The notes under the pieces were generated by a model, which was not told where the DNA came from, searched no databases, and worked only from the letters and a program-made list of their open reading frames with translations. This document shows, piece after piece, positions 37,879 to 47,578 of a stretch of DNA of 64,000 bases (within the stretch, counting starts at the first letter, position 1; every line of letters begins with the position of its first letter). Both the position numbers and the translations under genes were made by a program. This DNA is from Paraprevotella sp. (lineage in GTDB: Bacteria; Bacteroidota; Bacteroidia; Bacteroidales; Bacteroidaceae), in the NCBI GenBank assembly GCA_017937925.1, contig JAGBCQ010000018.1:1-64000 (forward strand), given 5' to 3'.

Positions 37879-38922
37879 CTATTCTATAAATTCTCTTCTA
37901 AGGGGATAATCTCCTCTGTATTTCTCAAAAAGATCTGGGTTATCCTTTAAAAGTTTGCTATCTCTATGTGGATTGTATAAGAATAAGGAGCGTTCTTTTT
38001 CGTTCATTTCTTGATATTCTTTTGGAGCTTGGATTTTTGGAGGATAAATATCTAATTGAAGTGGTATGTGGAAATGCTGGCAAATAGCGGTTAAAGTCAT
38101 GCGGGAGGCATTTGCTTTTCCATCAGCAGAATATCCTGCAATATGTGGTGTTCCTATATATGCATGGGATAAAAGTTCCTTGTTGATATGTGGCTCGTTC
38201 TCCCATGTGTCTATGATTGCATATTTAACAATCTTCTTTTTAATAGCTTCTAGCAGTGCTACATTGTCAACTACAGCACCTCTACTAGAATTTATAAGAA
38301 TAAGATTCTTTCTTATATTTTTAAAGAATTTGGTATCAGCGAGATGGAAAGTTGGATTATCCCCCATTTTGGTTAAAGGTGTATGGAAAGAAATGATGTC
38401 ACATTCATGTTGTAATTGCCTTAATGAAAGGTAGTCATCAGCGAAAAGTCCTTTTTGTTCCAACTTAAATTTAACCGGAGGGTCACATTTTAGAATTTTT
38501 ATACCTAATGGTTTTATGGCATTTATGACTGCCTTACCGACGTGGCCGACTCCGACTATTCCTATAGTTGTTTGAGTTAAATCAATACCTTTTTCTTTCT
38601 CTAATAGAATAAGGCAAGAACGAATATATTGTCCAACGGATGAAGCATTGCATCCAGGGCAATTAGTCCATGAAATGTGTGCTTTCTTTAAATAGTCAAT
38701 ATCCAAATGATCGTATCCGATAGTAGCAGTGGCAATAAATGAAACTTTACTTCCTTTTAATAGTTCTTCATTGCATTGGGTTCTAGTTCTGACAATAAGA
38801 GCATCTGCATCTTTGACGTCGTTATGGGTAATCTTTGAACCATCCAAAAATATTACCTCGTCACAAAGACGGGGCAATGCTTCTTGTATATATGGTATTT
38901 TATTGTCAACAACTATTTTCAT
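37879..38922 (-). CDS. pdxB: Erythronate-4-phosphate dehydrogenase
   Basis: PdxB is a D-2-hydroxyacid dehydrogenase of the DXP-dependent pyridoxal phosphate pathway. The 347-residue protein has the NAD-binding GVGHVG near residue 123, catalytic Arg in NSSRGAVVD, Glu in WENEP and His in PHIAGYSADGK, plus the short C-terminal domain typical of PdxB. It is separated from acpP by 138 bases and diverges from the LpxL-like gene. A minus-strand -7 element TAAATTTG at 38934-38927 is very close to the start. Confidence 0.92.
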   Translation of the reverse strand: MKIVVDNKIPYIQEALPRLCDEVIFLDGSKITHNDVKDADALIVRTRTQCNEELLKGSKVSFIATATIGYDHLDIDYLKKAHISWTNCPGCNASSVGQYIRSCLILLEKEKGIDLTQTTIGIVGVGHVGKAVINAIKPLGIKILKCDPPVKFKLEQKGLFADDYLSLRQLQHECDIISFHTPLTKMGDNPTFHLADTKFFKNIRKNLILINSSRGAVVDNVALLEAIKKKIVKYAIIDTWENEPHINKELLSHAYIGTPHIAGYSADGKANASRMTLTAICQHFHIPLQLDIYPPKIQAPKEYQEMNEKERSLFLYNPHRDSKLLKDNPDLFEKYRGDYPLRREFIE

Positions 38923-38926
38923 GATG

Positions 38927-38934
38927 CAAATTTA
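38927..38934 (-). promoter_or_regulatory. Candidate -7 element of pdxB
   Basis: On the minus strand it reads TAAATTTG, matching TAnnTTTG, only five bases upstream of the pdxB ATG. The message would be nearly leaderless, or a downstream start would be used. The -33 element is not clear. Confidence 0.4.
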
Positions 38935-38955
38935 ATGAGTTTTATAATAGGTTCT

Positions 38956-38987
38956 ATTGCTGAAAAGAAAAACTTTCTTTAGTTTTG
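38956..38987 (+). promoter_or_regulatory. Promoter of the LpxL-like/glf glycan operon
   Basis: ATTG (38956-38959), a 20-base spacer and TAGTTTTG (38980-38987) fit the Bacteroidetes pattern. The start would lie near 38994, about 50 bases before the ATG of the acyltransferase. Confidence 0.55.
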
Positions 38988-39044
38988 CAATAATCTTCTG
39001 TTGATGAAGTGATATAAAATTAAAGAGGGATAAGGGGATTTTAT

Positions 39045-39992
39045 ATGAAAAATAAAGAGTGGTGGGACAATGTGTTGTACTATATAATATTAGGAGCTTG
39101 TCGTTTTTTGGCATTCTTCCCGTTTTGTTTTTTGTATATTCTTTCTGATATTTTATTCTTAGTAGTTTATTATTTAATAGGTTATCGTCGTTCCGTCGTA
39201 AGGGATAATCTCTGTCAATCTTTTCCCCAAAAAACAAAAAAGGAAATTCTAGGTATAGAAAAAAAATTCTATCATTTTTTCTGTGATTACATAGTAGAGA
39301 CAATAAAAGTAGCATCCATTTCTTCAACGAATATACAAAAACATATGAGGTTTATGGAGGTTGAAAAGATGGAAAAAGTATTGTTAGAAGATGGTTATGA
39401 TTTTATATTTTTGTATTTAGGCCATTATTGCAATTGGGAATGGGTCGCATCTTTGCCGTATTCTCTTTCGTCCCAAATTCATTGTGCCCAAATTTATCAT
39501 CCATTGTATAATAAGGCGATGGATAGATTCTTTTTGCGTTTAAGAAATCAATATGGTGGTGAATGTGTTCCAATGAAAAACACGCTACGACGTGTAATGC
39601 AACTACGCCAAGAAAAACGCCCTACGATTATCGGATTTATTTCGGATCAATTACCCAAAGTGGAAAGTATGCATCTTTTTGTACCCTTTTTGAATCATCC
39701 TGAAACAGCCGTTTTTACAGGTGGTGAGCAAATGGGCAAACGCATGAAAGTTGCTTATTATTTTGCCGATATAAAGAGACCACGCAGAGGTTACTATGAA
39801 GTTAATTTTATTCGGATGCACAATGATGAATTAGCAGAATCGGCAGAGTATCCAATGACAATTTTATTTATGCGAATGTTGGAACAAATGATTGTGCGTG
39901 CGCCACAATATTGGTTATGGACGCATAAACGTTGGAAACGAACTAAGGAAGATTGGTTGAAATGGAATAAGCAACGACAAACGAAATTATGA
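39045..39992 (+). CDS. LpxL/HtrB-like lipid A acyltransferase
   Basis: The 315-residue protein has an N-terminal membrane segment (about 10-47) and the HX4E catalytic motif at His127-Glu132 within LGHYCNWEW. Downstream are the conserved GFISDQLPK and FLNHPETAVFTGGEQM segments of lysophospholipid/lipid A acyltransferases. It should add a secondary acyl chain to lipid A at the inner membrane. It heads a plus-strand run of glycan genes and is followed by glf after four bases, supporting an outer-membrane lipooligosaccharide context. Confidence 0.88.
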   Translation: MKNKEWWDNVLYYIILGACRFLAFFPFCFLYILSDILFLVVYYLIGYRRSVVRDNLCQSFPQKTKKEILGIEKKFYHFFCDYIVETIKVASISSTNIQKHMRFMEVEKMEKVLLEDGYDFIFLYLGHYCNWEWVASLPYSLSSQIHCAQIYHPLYNKAMDRFFLRLRNQYGGECVPMKNTLRRVMQLRQEKRPTIIGFISDQLPKVESMHLFVPFLNHPETAVFTGGEQMGKRMKVAYYFADIKRPRRGYYEVNFIRMHNDELAESAEYPMTILFMRMLEQMIVRAPQYWLWTHKRWKRTKEDWLKWNKQRQTKL

Positions 39993-39996
39993 GGAT

Positions 39997-41109
39997 ATGA
40001 CGGAGAAATACGATTATTTGATAGTGGGCGCAGGACTTTTTGGTTCTGTATTTGCTCATGAGGCTAAGAAAAAAGGTAAACGATGTTTGGTGATTGACAA
40101 GCGCAATCATTTAGGAGGAAATATCTATTGTGAAGAGGAAAATGGAATACGTGTACATAAATATGGAGCGCATATTTTCCATACAGACAATAAGGAGGTT
40201 TGGGATTATGTAAATAGTTTCGTGGAGTTTAATCGGTTTACCAATTCTCCGTTAGCGAATTATAAAGGCAAATTATATAATTTACCTTTTAATATGAATA
40301 CGTTTTATCAATTATGGGGGGTTAAAACACCTGAAGAGGCAAAACGAAAAATAATAGAACAACGTGCAGAGTTTGCAAACATTCATGAACCGAAGAATTT
40401 AGAAGAACAAGCATTGAAATTATGTGGCTTAGATATCTATAAGTGCTTGATAAAAGGATACACTGAGAAACAATGGGGAAGAGCAGCTACAGATTTACCT
40501 CCTTTTATTATTAAACGTGTCCCATTCCGTTACACTTTTGATAATAATTATTTCAATGATGCTTATCAAGGTATCCCTAAGGGGGGATATAATATATTGA
40601 TAGAAAAACTTTTGGAAGGTGTGGAAGTACGATTAGAAGTTGATTATTTTTTAAATAGGAACTATTGGGACGCTATTGCTGATAAGATTTTATTTACCGG
40701 ATGTATAGATAAATTTTTTGATTATCAATGTGGTGCGTTGGAATATAGAAGTTTGCGATTTGAACATAAAACCTTCAATATGGAAGATTACCAAGGCAAT
40801 GCCGTAATTAATTATACTGATGCGGCAATACCTTATACACGAGTAATAGAACACAAGCATTTTGAAACCACAAAAGCTCCTACAACAATTGTCACTTATG
40901 AATATCCTGATACATTTGAGTTGGGTAAAGAACCGTATTATCCTGTAAATGATGAGCGAAACTCAAAAATTTATAATAATTATCTCAAAATGACCAAAGA
41001 ACAGACCAAGGTGTTGTTTGGAGGACGATTAGGAAAATATACTTATGCCGATATGGACGACACGGTGGTTGCAGCATTAAAACTCTGTGAGGAACAGTTT
41101 AAAGAATAA
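39997..41109 (+). CDS. glf: UDP-galactopyranose mutase
   Basis: Glf converts UDP-galactopyranose to UDP-galactofuranose with reduced FAD. The 370-residue protein has the FAD fingerprint VGAGLFGS (residues 10-17), HKYGAHIFHTDNKEVWDYV, EKQWGRAATDLP, and a C-terminal GRLGKYTYADMDDTV typical of the family. Its presence implies that the glycan made by this region contains galactofuranose. It lies between the acyltransferase and a small glycosyltransferase-like gene. Confidence 0.96.
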   Translation: MTEKYDYLIVGAGLFGSVFAHEAKKKGKRCLVIDKRNHLGGNIYCEEENGIRVHKYGAHIFHTDNKEVWDYVNSFVEFNRFTNSPLANYKGKLYNLPFNMNTFYQLWGVKTPEEAKRKIIEQRAEFANIHEPKNLEEQALKLCGLDIYKCLIKGYTEKQWGRAATDLPPFIIKRVPFRYTFDNNYFNDAYQGIPKGGYNILIEKLLEGVEVRLEVDYFLNRNYWDAIADKILFTGCIDKFFDYQCGALEYRSLRFEHKTFNMEDYQGNAVINYTDAAIPYTRVIEHKHFETTKAPTTIVTYEYPDTFELGKEPYYPVNDERNSKIYNNYLKMTKEQTKVLFGGRLGKYTYADMDDTVVAALKLCEEQFKE

Positions 41110-41124
41110 AATTTAAGATTAGTA

Positions 41125-41841
41125 ATGGAAGGTATAAATATTATTACGCCGGTGAAGGATTCTATAGATTCAACATTAGAGACAATAAAAGCCATATTGT
41201 CTTCTAATATTTCGGTTCCTTACACGTATACGGTGTATAATGATTTCAGTTCTGCAGAAAACACCAAACGTTTGGAGCAAGCTTCGAAAGAGTATGGTTT
41301 TACTTTGGTCAATCTCTCGGATGTAACAAATCACCCCTCACCTAATTATTTATTGGTATTACAAATGGCTCAAAAAGAAGCCTTAAAACGAGATTGGGGT
41401 TTATTATTAGTCGAGTCAGACGTCATAGTGGGAAAGAATACACTACAGGGACTTTATTATGGGACGAAAATGTGTGAAGACTGTGGAATAGCAGCTGCGG
41501 TGACAGTTGATGAAGATGGAGAAATTAATTATCCATATAAATATGCCAAGGGGAGAGAACGTCAGGTTTATGCAGTTCGAAAGCATTGTAGTTTTTGTTG
41601 TTCTTTGTTAACACCTCAGTTGTTGAGAAAATATGATTTCAGCCAATTGGATGCATCTAAAAATTGGTTTGATGTAACTATCTCACATGAATCTTTGAGG
41701 TTGGGGTTCAAGAATTATTTGTTTACTCTATTACCAGTTGTTCATAGGCCTCATGGGAGTCGTCCTTGGAAACAATTAAAATATAAGAACCCCTTAAAAT
41801 ATTATTGGTTGAAATATACAAAAGGATTGGATAAAATTTGA
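41125..41841 (+). CDS. GT2-like glycosyltransferase family protein
   Basis: The 238-residue protein has a GT-A-like start (INIITPVKDSIDSTLETIKAIL), an acidic ESDV in place of the usual DxD at about residue 98, and a C-terminal HESLRLGFKNYL segment. It resembles the GT2 fold but is shorter than average. It lies 15 bases after glf and 4 before the kinase gene. Donor and acceptor are unknown. Confidence 0.7.
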   Translation: MEGINIITPVKDSIDSTLETIKAILSSNISVPYTYTVYNDFSSAENTKRLEQASKEYGFTLVNLSDVTNHPSPNYLLVLQMAQKEALKRDWGLLLVESDVIVGKNTLQGLYYGTKMCEDCGIAAAVTVDEDGEINYPYKYAKGRERQVYAVRKHCSFCCSLLTPQLLRKYDFSQLDASKNWFDVTISHESLRLGFKNYLFTLLPVVHRPHGSRPWKQLKYKNPLKYYWLKYTKGLDKI

Positions 41842-41845
41842 TGTA

Positions 41846-42610
41846 ATGAAATCACTTAAATATATAATACGAGGATTTTTGTCTCACCGAACATTGGTTC
41901 TTCATCCCGAATATAAAGCGATGGAAGATTTTATGCAATCACTTCCCGAACGTTTTGTAGCGGGAGAAGGAGAACTCGTTTATAAAGGACGGAACGAACT
42001 TCGACGTTTTTTTTATAAGGGTCAGGCTTTCGTCGTAAAATCATTTCATAGGCCAAATTTTATAAATCGTTTTGTTTATGGCATCTTTCGTCCTTCAAAA
42101 GCTAAACGTTCTTTTGTTCATGCGAAAATGTTTTTGAATATCGGTGTTGGTACGCCATTCCCTGTAGGATACCTTAATGTGCGTAAAAATCTTCTTTTTG
42201 ACAGAAGTTATTATGTAACATTGGCTTCAGATTGTCCGTATGTATATAATGATTTATTTTATCAAGAATTTGATTATGCTGATGAGGTGTTGAGAGAAGT
42301 AGGGCGTGTTACCGCAAGATTACACGAACATGGATATGCGCATAAGGATTATGGTAGGGGAAATATTTTATTTAAGAAAACAACGGATGGAATAAAAATA
42401 GACATTGTTGATTTAAACAGGATGTCTATAGGTCCAATGGATATGAAAGCAGGATGTAAGAACTTAGAGCGTTTGCCTGCTACTCCGCATATGCACCGCC
42501 TTATTGCTGAAGAATATGCAAAAATTCGAGGCTTCAATGCAGAAGCTTGTTATAAGTTAATGCAAGAGTATCGTAGCTCTCAACCAGGGAAAATAAATGA
42601 CCTTTATTGA
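41846..42610 (+). CDS. Lipopolysaccharide core kinase-like protein (WaaP/Kdo kinase family)
   Basis: The 254-residue protein has a protein-kinase-like fold: Lys65 in FVVKSF, the catalytic loop HKDYGRGNIL (His166, Asp168, Asn173) and Asp189 in DIVDLNR as the metal-binding DFG-equivalent. These match the WaaP/RfaP/KdkA group, which phosphorylates heptose or Kdo in the LPS core. The setting among lipid A and glycosyltransferase genes supports sugar phosphorylation at the inner membrane. Confidence 0.82.
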   Translation: MKSLKYIIRGFLSHRTLVLHPEYKAMEDFMQSLPERFVAGEGELVYKGRNELRRFFYKGQAFVVKSFHRPNFINRFVYGIFRPSKAKRSFVHAKMFLNIGVGTPFPVGYLNVRKNLLFDRSYYVTLASDCPYVYNDLFYQEFDYADEVLREVGRVTARLHEHGYAHKDYGRGNILFKKTTDGIKIDIVDLNRMSIGPMDMKAGCKNLERLPATPHMHRLIAEEYAKIRGFNAEACYKLMQEYRSSQPGKINDLY

Positions 42611-42613
42611 AAA

Positions 42614-43510
42614 ATGAAAATAATTGCAGTAGTCGTTACATACAACCGTTTGAGTCTTTTAAAAAGAAATATTGCCTGTTTAAAGAAAAATAAACCGGTA
42701 CATTCTATAATAGTAGTAAATAATGGCAGTACTGACGGAACAAAAGAATGGTTAGCTGGACAAGAAGGATTAATTGTTATCAATCAGCAAAACGTGGGAG
42801 GTTCCGGAGGTTTTTATGTAGGTATAAATGAAGCATATCAATTTGGGGCAGATTGGATTTGGTGTATGGATGATGATGTTTTTCCACGTCCTGATTGCTT
42901 AGAACAGATGTTGTTATATACAGAGAACAAGTCTCTTGGCATTATGGCTCCTCGTCGTTTGATTGACGGATGTGTTTATACGAATGATTTTTTGACGTAT
43001 AATTTGACAAATCCTTTTAGTTCGATGTATAAAGGAAGATTGTCGAAAATGCATATTGATGAGCCAATCGAAATTTCAGGTACAGCTTTTGAGGGATTGT
43101 TTGTGAAACGTGAAGTTGTTGAAACAATAGGATTACCTAATAAAAATTTATTCATTTTCTGTGACGATACCGATTATTGTTTGCGAGCGGTGCAAGCTGG
43201 ATTTAAAATATTGTACGTGCCAATGGCATTGATGGACAAGGAGAAATTTTTTTCTGAAGATAGTTGGGCTGAACGGAATAAGAAGAAAAAATGGAAACGT
43301 TTTTATCAAATACGTAATTCAACCTATTTAAGCCATCATTATGGAAAGAATTTTGCCGTCAGATACTTGCGTGGTTTCAATGCAGTGATAGGCTTGATGT
43401 TGATTGCAGCAGTGACGGCGCCATTCTCGTCGGCATATCAGTGGAGTGATGTAGGTAAACTATGGAGAGCATACCAAGACGGTTTGGCAGAGCGCTTGGG
43501 GAAAATGTAA
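42614..43510 (+). CDS. GT2 glycosyltransferase, possible galactofuranosyl or rhamnosyl transferase
   Basis: The 298-residue GT-A enzyme begins VVVTYNRLSLLKRNI, has VVNNGSTDGT and the metal-binding triad MDDDV at about residue 88. The extended DxDD and the NVGGSGGFYVGI segment resemble rhamnosyl/galactofuranosyl GT2 enzymes, which fits with glf three genes upstream. The assignment to Galf is inference. A C-terminal hydrophobic segment (about 255-275) may anchor it to the membrane. Confidence 0.8.
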   Translation: MKIIAVVVTYNRLSLLKRNIACLKKNKPVHSIIVVNNGSTDGTKEWLAGQEGLIVINQQNVGGSGGFYVGINEAYQFGADWIWCMDDDVFPRPDCLEQMLLYTENKSLGIMAPRRLIDGCVYTNDFLTYNLTNPFSSMYKGRLSKMHIDEPIEISGTAFEGLFVKREVVETIGLPNKNLFIFCDDTDYCLRAVQAGFKILYVPMALMDKEKFFSEDSWAERNKKKKWKRFYQIRNSTYLSHHYGKNFAVRYLRGFNAVIGLMLIAAVTAPFSSAYQWSDVGKLWRAYQDGLAERLGKM

Positions 43511-43521
43511 AATTGTAAGCA

Positions 43522-44502
43522 ATGAGAGAAGTAGAATCTACTCCTTTGGTTAGTGTTGTTATACCTAATTATAATTATGCAAGGTATTTGGAGCAACGGA
43601 TAACTTCTATCTTGAATCAGACGTTCAAGGATTTTGAACTGATATTATTGGATGATTCATCAACGGATAATAGTAGGAAAATCTTGGAACATTATCGTAG
43701 TAATCTCCATGTAACACACGTAGAATACAATGAAAAGAACACAGGTAGCCCTTTTAAACAATGGATGAAAGGTATTTTGTTAGCTAAAGGTAAATATGTT
43801 TGGATTGCCGAAGCTGACGACTATGCCGAGCCTTTATTTTTAGAGACCTGTGTTCGTTGGGCAGAAAGCGATTCCAATACAGCAATTTGTTATTCTGGTT
43901 CATATTTATTTGATGCCCATGGAAATGTAGAGCCCCGGGATGTAAACCATTGGGGAAGGCGTTCAAGAAAAGATGCAACAGTTTTTGATGGTAAGGATTA
44001 TGCTTGTTGCAATTTGTATTGGAAAAATTATATAATCAATGCAAGTGCAGTTATATTTAGGCGAGAGTATGCAATAAGTCTTGTTAATTCTCATTTTGTA
44101 GATATGAGATACTGTGGCGACTGGTTGTTTTGGTTTAAATTGGCCCTTCAAGGAAAAGTTATTGAAGTTTACAAAGAATTGAATTATTTTCGACAACATC
44201 CGATGAAAGCGACGACCTTTTCAAGACGTTTCGGCGATGGTATAAAAGAAGATGCTCAAATTATTGTTGAAATGGAAAGCCTATTGGGTGATTTATCTAC
44301 ATATAAAAAGCGATTGCGCAGAGGTTTACTATATAGAAAAGTTAAAAGAATGTCTTTGGCTAATAATATAAAACAAGAACTTTTCACATTTTTGGCCAAT
44401 ACATTAAATAGTTCTATGTCCGACTATTATTTAGAACGTAGAAACCAAATATTACGCTTGTTTTTACCTCGTTTACTGACAATCAAAAGGGAAAGGCTAT
44501 GA
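43522..44502 (+). CDS. GT2 glycosyltransferase
   Basis: The 326-residue protein starts with the standard GT2 pattern SVVIPNYNYARYLEQRITSIL and has LDDSSTDNS and EADDY as the nucleotide and metal motifs. CGDWLFWFKLALQGK marks the acceptor side. It is the last gene of the plus-strand run, 11 bases after the previous GT2. Its stop codon overlaps the stop of the convergent capsule-type transferase by six bases. Confidence 0.85.
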   Translation: MREVESTPLVSVVIPNYNYARYLEQRITSILNQTFKDFELILLDDSSTDNSRKILEHYRSNLHVTHVEYNEKNTGSPFKQWMKGILLAKGKYVWIAEADDYAEPLFLETCVRWAESDSNTAICYSGSYLFDAHGNVEPRDVNHWGRRSRKDATVFDGKDYACCNLYWKNYIINASAVIFRREYAISLVNSHFVDMRYCGDWLFWFKLALQGKVIEVYKELNYFRQHPMKATTFSRRFGDGIKEDAQIIVEMESLLGDLSTYKKRLRRGLLYRKVKRMSLANNIKQELFTFLANTLNSSMSDYYLERRNQILRLFLPRLLTIKRERL

Positions 44503-45411
44503 TTCGGCCTTTTTTAAAAAAGAATCTATAATATGGCCATACATAGTCTTTTTACCTTGTGACGTTTGGGATTGAAGAGGAATCTTATACGTTACTTTAT
44601 GAAAATTATACCGAGAACAAAATTCTTGCCATCTGTCCTCTGTAAATTCATCGTTCAAATATTTTCCAAGCGGTCCCATTTCTGTTATAGGAACATTCTC
44701 AATCATTTCATAAATGGCTGGTACATATTTTCGTCCGATGGCAAATGTGTAATCCAAAAGCAAGTAATCAATAAGTTTGTCGTGGTGTTTCCAGTAGGCA
44801 AGATGCATATCAGCGATGAAAGAGGCAAGAATATTAGACTTGCCGCAAGCCCAAAAGAAACTAACCCAACCTCCTTGTGAAATATTATAATAAATAGGAT
44901 GGTGATGGCAACTCCAAAAAGATGCGTTGGGGAAAATGAAGTCATCAATGTGCTTGTGGGGAAGCAATAGTGTACTGTCCATCCAAATACCACCATGCTT
45001 ACTTAATATCATTGCTCTCAATATATCGGAAAAGTGAGTAAGGTCAATAATACCCTTTTCTTGTTTGTCAAGGATATAATCGGGGATGTCAATATATGTC
45101 TTGTAATTGTCTTTTGTTATAAGTATGACGGGATGCTTATCTCCATGTAGCTTCATTGCGTTATAACATGCTTTTACAATGTCTGGCATACATTCTTCGC
45201 CTTGCCACCAACATGTCCAAATAGGAGAGTTCGGCATTATGGGAACTTGATCCTGTTGTTGGGTGGAATTGGAATAATGTTCAATGATCTCTTTCCCACC
45301 ATGTGTAATAAGATAATGTACAATGAACTTTTGTTTGCATGTGACAAAGAACTTTTCAATGCGTTTGAAAAATCTCTTTGTTTTCGACATAGGGCGATAG
45401 GGATTGCTCAT
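44497..45411 (-). CDS. Capsular polysaccharide synthesis-type glycosyltransferase (GT32-like)
   Basis: The 304-residue protein matches the Caps_synth/Gly_transf_sug type: PIWTCWWQGEECMPDIVKAC, then SDILRAMILSKHGGIWMDS, where the DxxR and the Asp of WMDS are conserved. It overlaps the GT8 stop codon by four bases (ATGA) and is third in the minus-strand GT90-GT8-GT32-like operon. Confidence 0.78.
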   Translation of the reverse strand: MSNPYRPMSKTKRFFKRIEKFFVTCKQKFIVHYLITHGGKEIIEHYSNSTQQQDQVPIMPNSPIWTCWWQGEECMPDIVKACYNAMKLHGDKHPVILITKDNYKTYIDIPDYILDKQEKGIIDLTHFSDILRAMILSKHGGIWMDSTLLLPHKHIDDFIFPNASFWSCHHHPIYYNISQGGWVSFFWACGKSNILASFIADMHLAYWKHHDKLIDYLLLDYTFAIGRKYVPAIYEMIENVPITEMGPLGKYLNDEFTEDRWQEFCSRYNFHKVTYKIPLQSQTSQGKKTMYGHIIDSFLKKAES

Positions 45412-46340
45412 GGGATATCAAAAGCTTGTAATTTAATGTATTTCGGTTTTCTAATATGCAAATAGAATGGTAATAATCTGAAGAAACGTTTGATACGATT
45501 TAATAAACTTAGATCAGGGCGGAATCCTTTCCAAGGTGTCATATCTAGGTATTTAAAATATTCGTTCCTAAGTGGATGTTGACTATCGTAATCCCAAGGC
45601 TTGCGATTGGTATAATGCAAAATGATGGGATTCTTTAGTACTTCTCCGAATTTTTCAATCCATTCCTGATTCATTTGTTTGGGATTCCTATAAAACCCGT
45701 CTTGTACGTTCCAATAAAGATTAACTAGAACCTTGTCCTTGTGTAAAATGCTATTCAATAAATCTTGGTCATTGAATAAAATTCTCTCAGGATATTTATG
45801 GTAATACTCTATACAAGCGCTCCCAACATGATGTTCTCTCCAATATTTTAGGTTTATCATCAATACTCCGGCATTAAAATAAGAGTCTTCCATCGGATAC
45901 TTTAGAATTTCGTATCTGCCCTCTTCTTTGCAACCGATATCTTCTACGGCAGCAACTCCAATGCCATCAAGAGTAGTCAACCAATACGACTTGATACTTC
46001 CTAATATAACGATGTCACAATCTAAATAAAGTAATCTGTCAATATCATTTGGTAAAATTTCGGCTAGAATGCATCGATAATAGGTTGCCATAGAGATACG
46101 TTTGCTGAATTTCCTTATTGTCAATCCTTTTAGTAATTCTGCATCAGGAGTATAGAAACACACTTTGTTTTCATAATTTTCAGCTAATCCTATCAATGTC
46201 TTCTTGTTTCTTTCATTGAGGTCATTCGCTAAAATATGAACAGTTATAGTTTCCTCTTTGTTATTCTCAAAAAGTGATACCATTGTGACAGCACAATGCC
46301 TAACGTAGTTACTATCAATGTTGAATGCGACGTGTATCAT
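45408..46340 (-). CDS. GT8 glycosyltransferase (LPS galactosyl/glucosyltransferase type)
   Basis: The 310-residue protein begins HVAFNIDSNYVRHCAVTMVSLF and has the DxD in LYLDCDIVIL and a FNAGVLMINLKYWR segment followed by NDQDLLN, all GT8 hallmarks as in RfaJ/WaaJ. It probably transfers Gal or Glc from UDP-sugars to a lipooligosaccharide acceptor. It lies 12 bases after the GT90-like gene. Confidence 0.88.
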   Translation of the reverse strand: MIHVAFNIDSNYVRHCAVTMVSLFENNKEETITVHILANDLNERNKKTLIGLAENYENKVCFYTPDAELLKGLTIRKFSKRISMATYYRCILAEILPNDIDRLLYLDCDIVILGSIKSYWLTTLDGIGVAAVEDIGCKEEGRYEILKYPMEDSYFNAGVLMINLKYWREHHVGSACIEYYHKYPERILFNDQDLLNSILHKDKVLVNLYWNVQDGFYRNPKQMNQEWIEKFGEVLKNPIILHYTNRKPWDYDSQHPLRNEYFKYLDMTPWKGFRPDLSLLNRIKRFFRLLPFYLHIRKPKYIKLQAFDIP

Positions 46341-46352
46341 ATAGTGTTTTTA

Positions 46353-47366
46353 TTATTTTATTTGCCCGGAAAGACGGAAATACTTCTCCAATACGAGTAA
46401 TGATATAAGTGTCTCTCGTTTTTTGTTTTGAAATTGTCTGACAAATTCATGAGCGTTTCTAATGATTTCTTCGGCCTTGTCGGGGTGTGAAATGTAGTAT
46501 TGGAGTTTCTCTTCTAAATCAGAGAAATCTTCTTTGACTTCAACGTAATGGTAGTCGGGGATGAGCGTACCTTCCATAAACCAAGTTTCACATGTGGGTT
46601 TTGTCATTACTGCTAATGAGTTGGACGACATGACCCATTTTAAATTGGAAGCCACATCATTCCCTTCTAGTGCCATGATAAATTTGTAATCCAAATGTTC
46701 CTTAATGGTTTTCTTCTCGGTCATCCATTCATTTGGGCACCCTTCATTTTTGCCTACAACGCCGCAATCAAACATGGGATTTGTAAAAAACATCTCCAAG
46801 AATTTGGTTCTAACCCTGCTTTGACGAATTTTTCCACGGAATATGACCAAATCTTTCTTTTCACGGAAGGGTTTTGTGTCGTTGACAAACATAAAATGGC
46901 GCAACTTATCCAATTTGAGGATTACAGAGTTACTATTATCTCCTTCTAACAATCTGCTTTTGACAATAGTAGGAACTGTAGGGGTAAAATACACATCACC
47001 GGGGCAGAAATTCCATCTAAGTTTTTTAGAAAACCAACGTGTTATTTCGTGCTGGTCTAAGTAATAAGCTGTATGAAAAGTCTTTCGTTTATAATCTCCT
47101 GTCTTGCCGGTGAAATATAACCAACTGCGCTCTCTGCGAATGGAGTCTTTATCATCAATCTTAAATGGAGCAGATGTCTTGATGTAGTAATTGACTCTTT
47201 TTGTAATGTAGTCGTAATCATCTCTTTTTTTTGCCTGCTTTAAAGTTCGAGAAAGTTTGCGTTGGAATAGGCAATTGGGAATAAGAGACGTTAATAATCC
47301 TGATAAGAAATTAAAGAATTTGTTAGGTTTCCCACTATTGAGTTTGTATATGATGCTATCTGCCAT
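46353..47366 (-). CDS. GT90/CAP10-like glycosyltransferase
   Basis: The 337-residue protein contains VIFRGKIRQSRVRTKFL, DYKFIMALEGNDVASNLKWVMSSNSLAVM and WFMEGTLIPDYHYVEVKEDFSDLEEKL. These match the Glyco_transf_90 (CAP10/LpsA, POGLUT-type) family, known in bacterial lipooligosaccharide sugar addition. It is first in a minus-strand operon with a well-formed promoter. Confidence 0.82.
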   Translation of the reverse strand: MADSIIYKLNSGKPNKFFNFLSGLLTSLIPNCLFQRKLSRTLKQAKKRDDYDYITKRVNYYIKTSAPFKIDDKDSIRRERSWLYFTGKTGDYKRKTFHTAYYLDQHEITRWFSKKLRWNFCPGDVYFTPTVPTIVKSRLLEGDNSNSVILKLDKLRHFMFVNDTKPFREKKDLVIFRGKIRQSRVRTKFLEMFFTNPMFDCGVVGKNEGCPNEWMTEKKTIKEHLDYKFIMALEGNDVASNLKWVMSSNSLAVMTKPTCETWFMEGTLIPDYHYVEVKEDFSDLEEKLQYYISHPDKAEEIIRNAHEFVRQFQNKKRETLISLLVLEKYFRLSGQIK

Positions 47367-47421
47367 TATAGTGATATTTTTTCGTTCCGTAATATTTTGT
47401 TCTTATAAAAAGCAATCTTTG

Positions 47422-47452
47422 CAAATTTACATTTTTTTAGAATTGTCACAAA
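47422..47452 (-). promoter_or_regulatory. Promoter of the GT90-GT8-capsule transferase operon
   Basis: On the minus strand TTTG (47452-47449), a 19-base spacer and TAAATTTG (47429-47422) exactly match the Bacteroidetes consensus, about 55 bases upstream of the GT90 start. Confidence 0.78.
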
Positions 47453-47526
47453 GTAAATTAAAAAGTTTTGATTTTAGAGGTCGTCTTTTCATAGAAAAAA
47501 CAACCTGCGGAGATCACGAAAATGGC

Positions 47527-47578
47527 GGACGTCCGTCGTTGAAACGAGAACAGTCTGTCATCGCGACGACGGACGTCC
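47527..47578. repeat. 13-bp inverted repeat containing GGACGTCC palindromes
   Basis: GGACGTCCGTCGT (47527-47539) and ACGACGGACGTCC (47566-47578) are perfect reverse complements around a 26-base centre. Each arm itself contains the 8-bp palindrome GGACGTCC. Short AATG (47521-47524) and CATT (47581-47584) pairs extend the symmetry. It is GC-rich in an AT-rich gap and lies between two divergent promoters. Confidence 0.75.

Noticed and set aside
44497-44502. A frameshift or assembly error where two convergent genes overlap
   Set aside because: Both proteins end normally for their families and a six-base overlap of stop codons is common in compact glycan loci.
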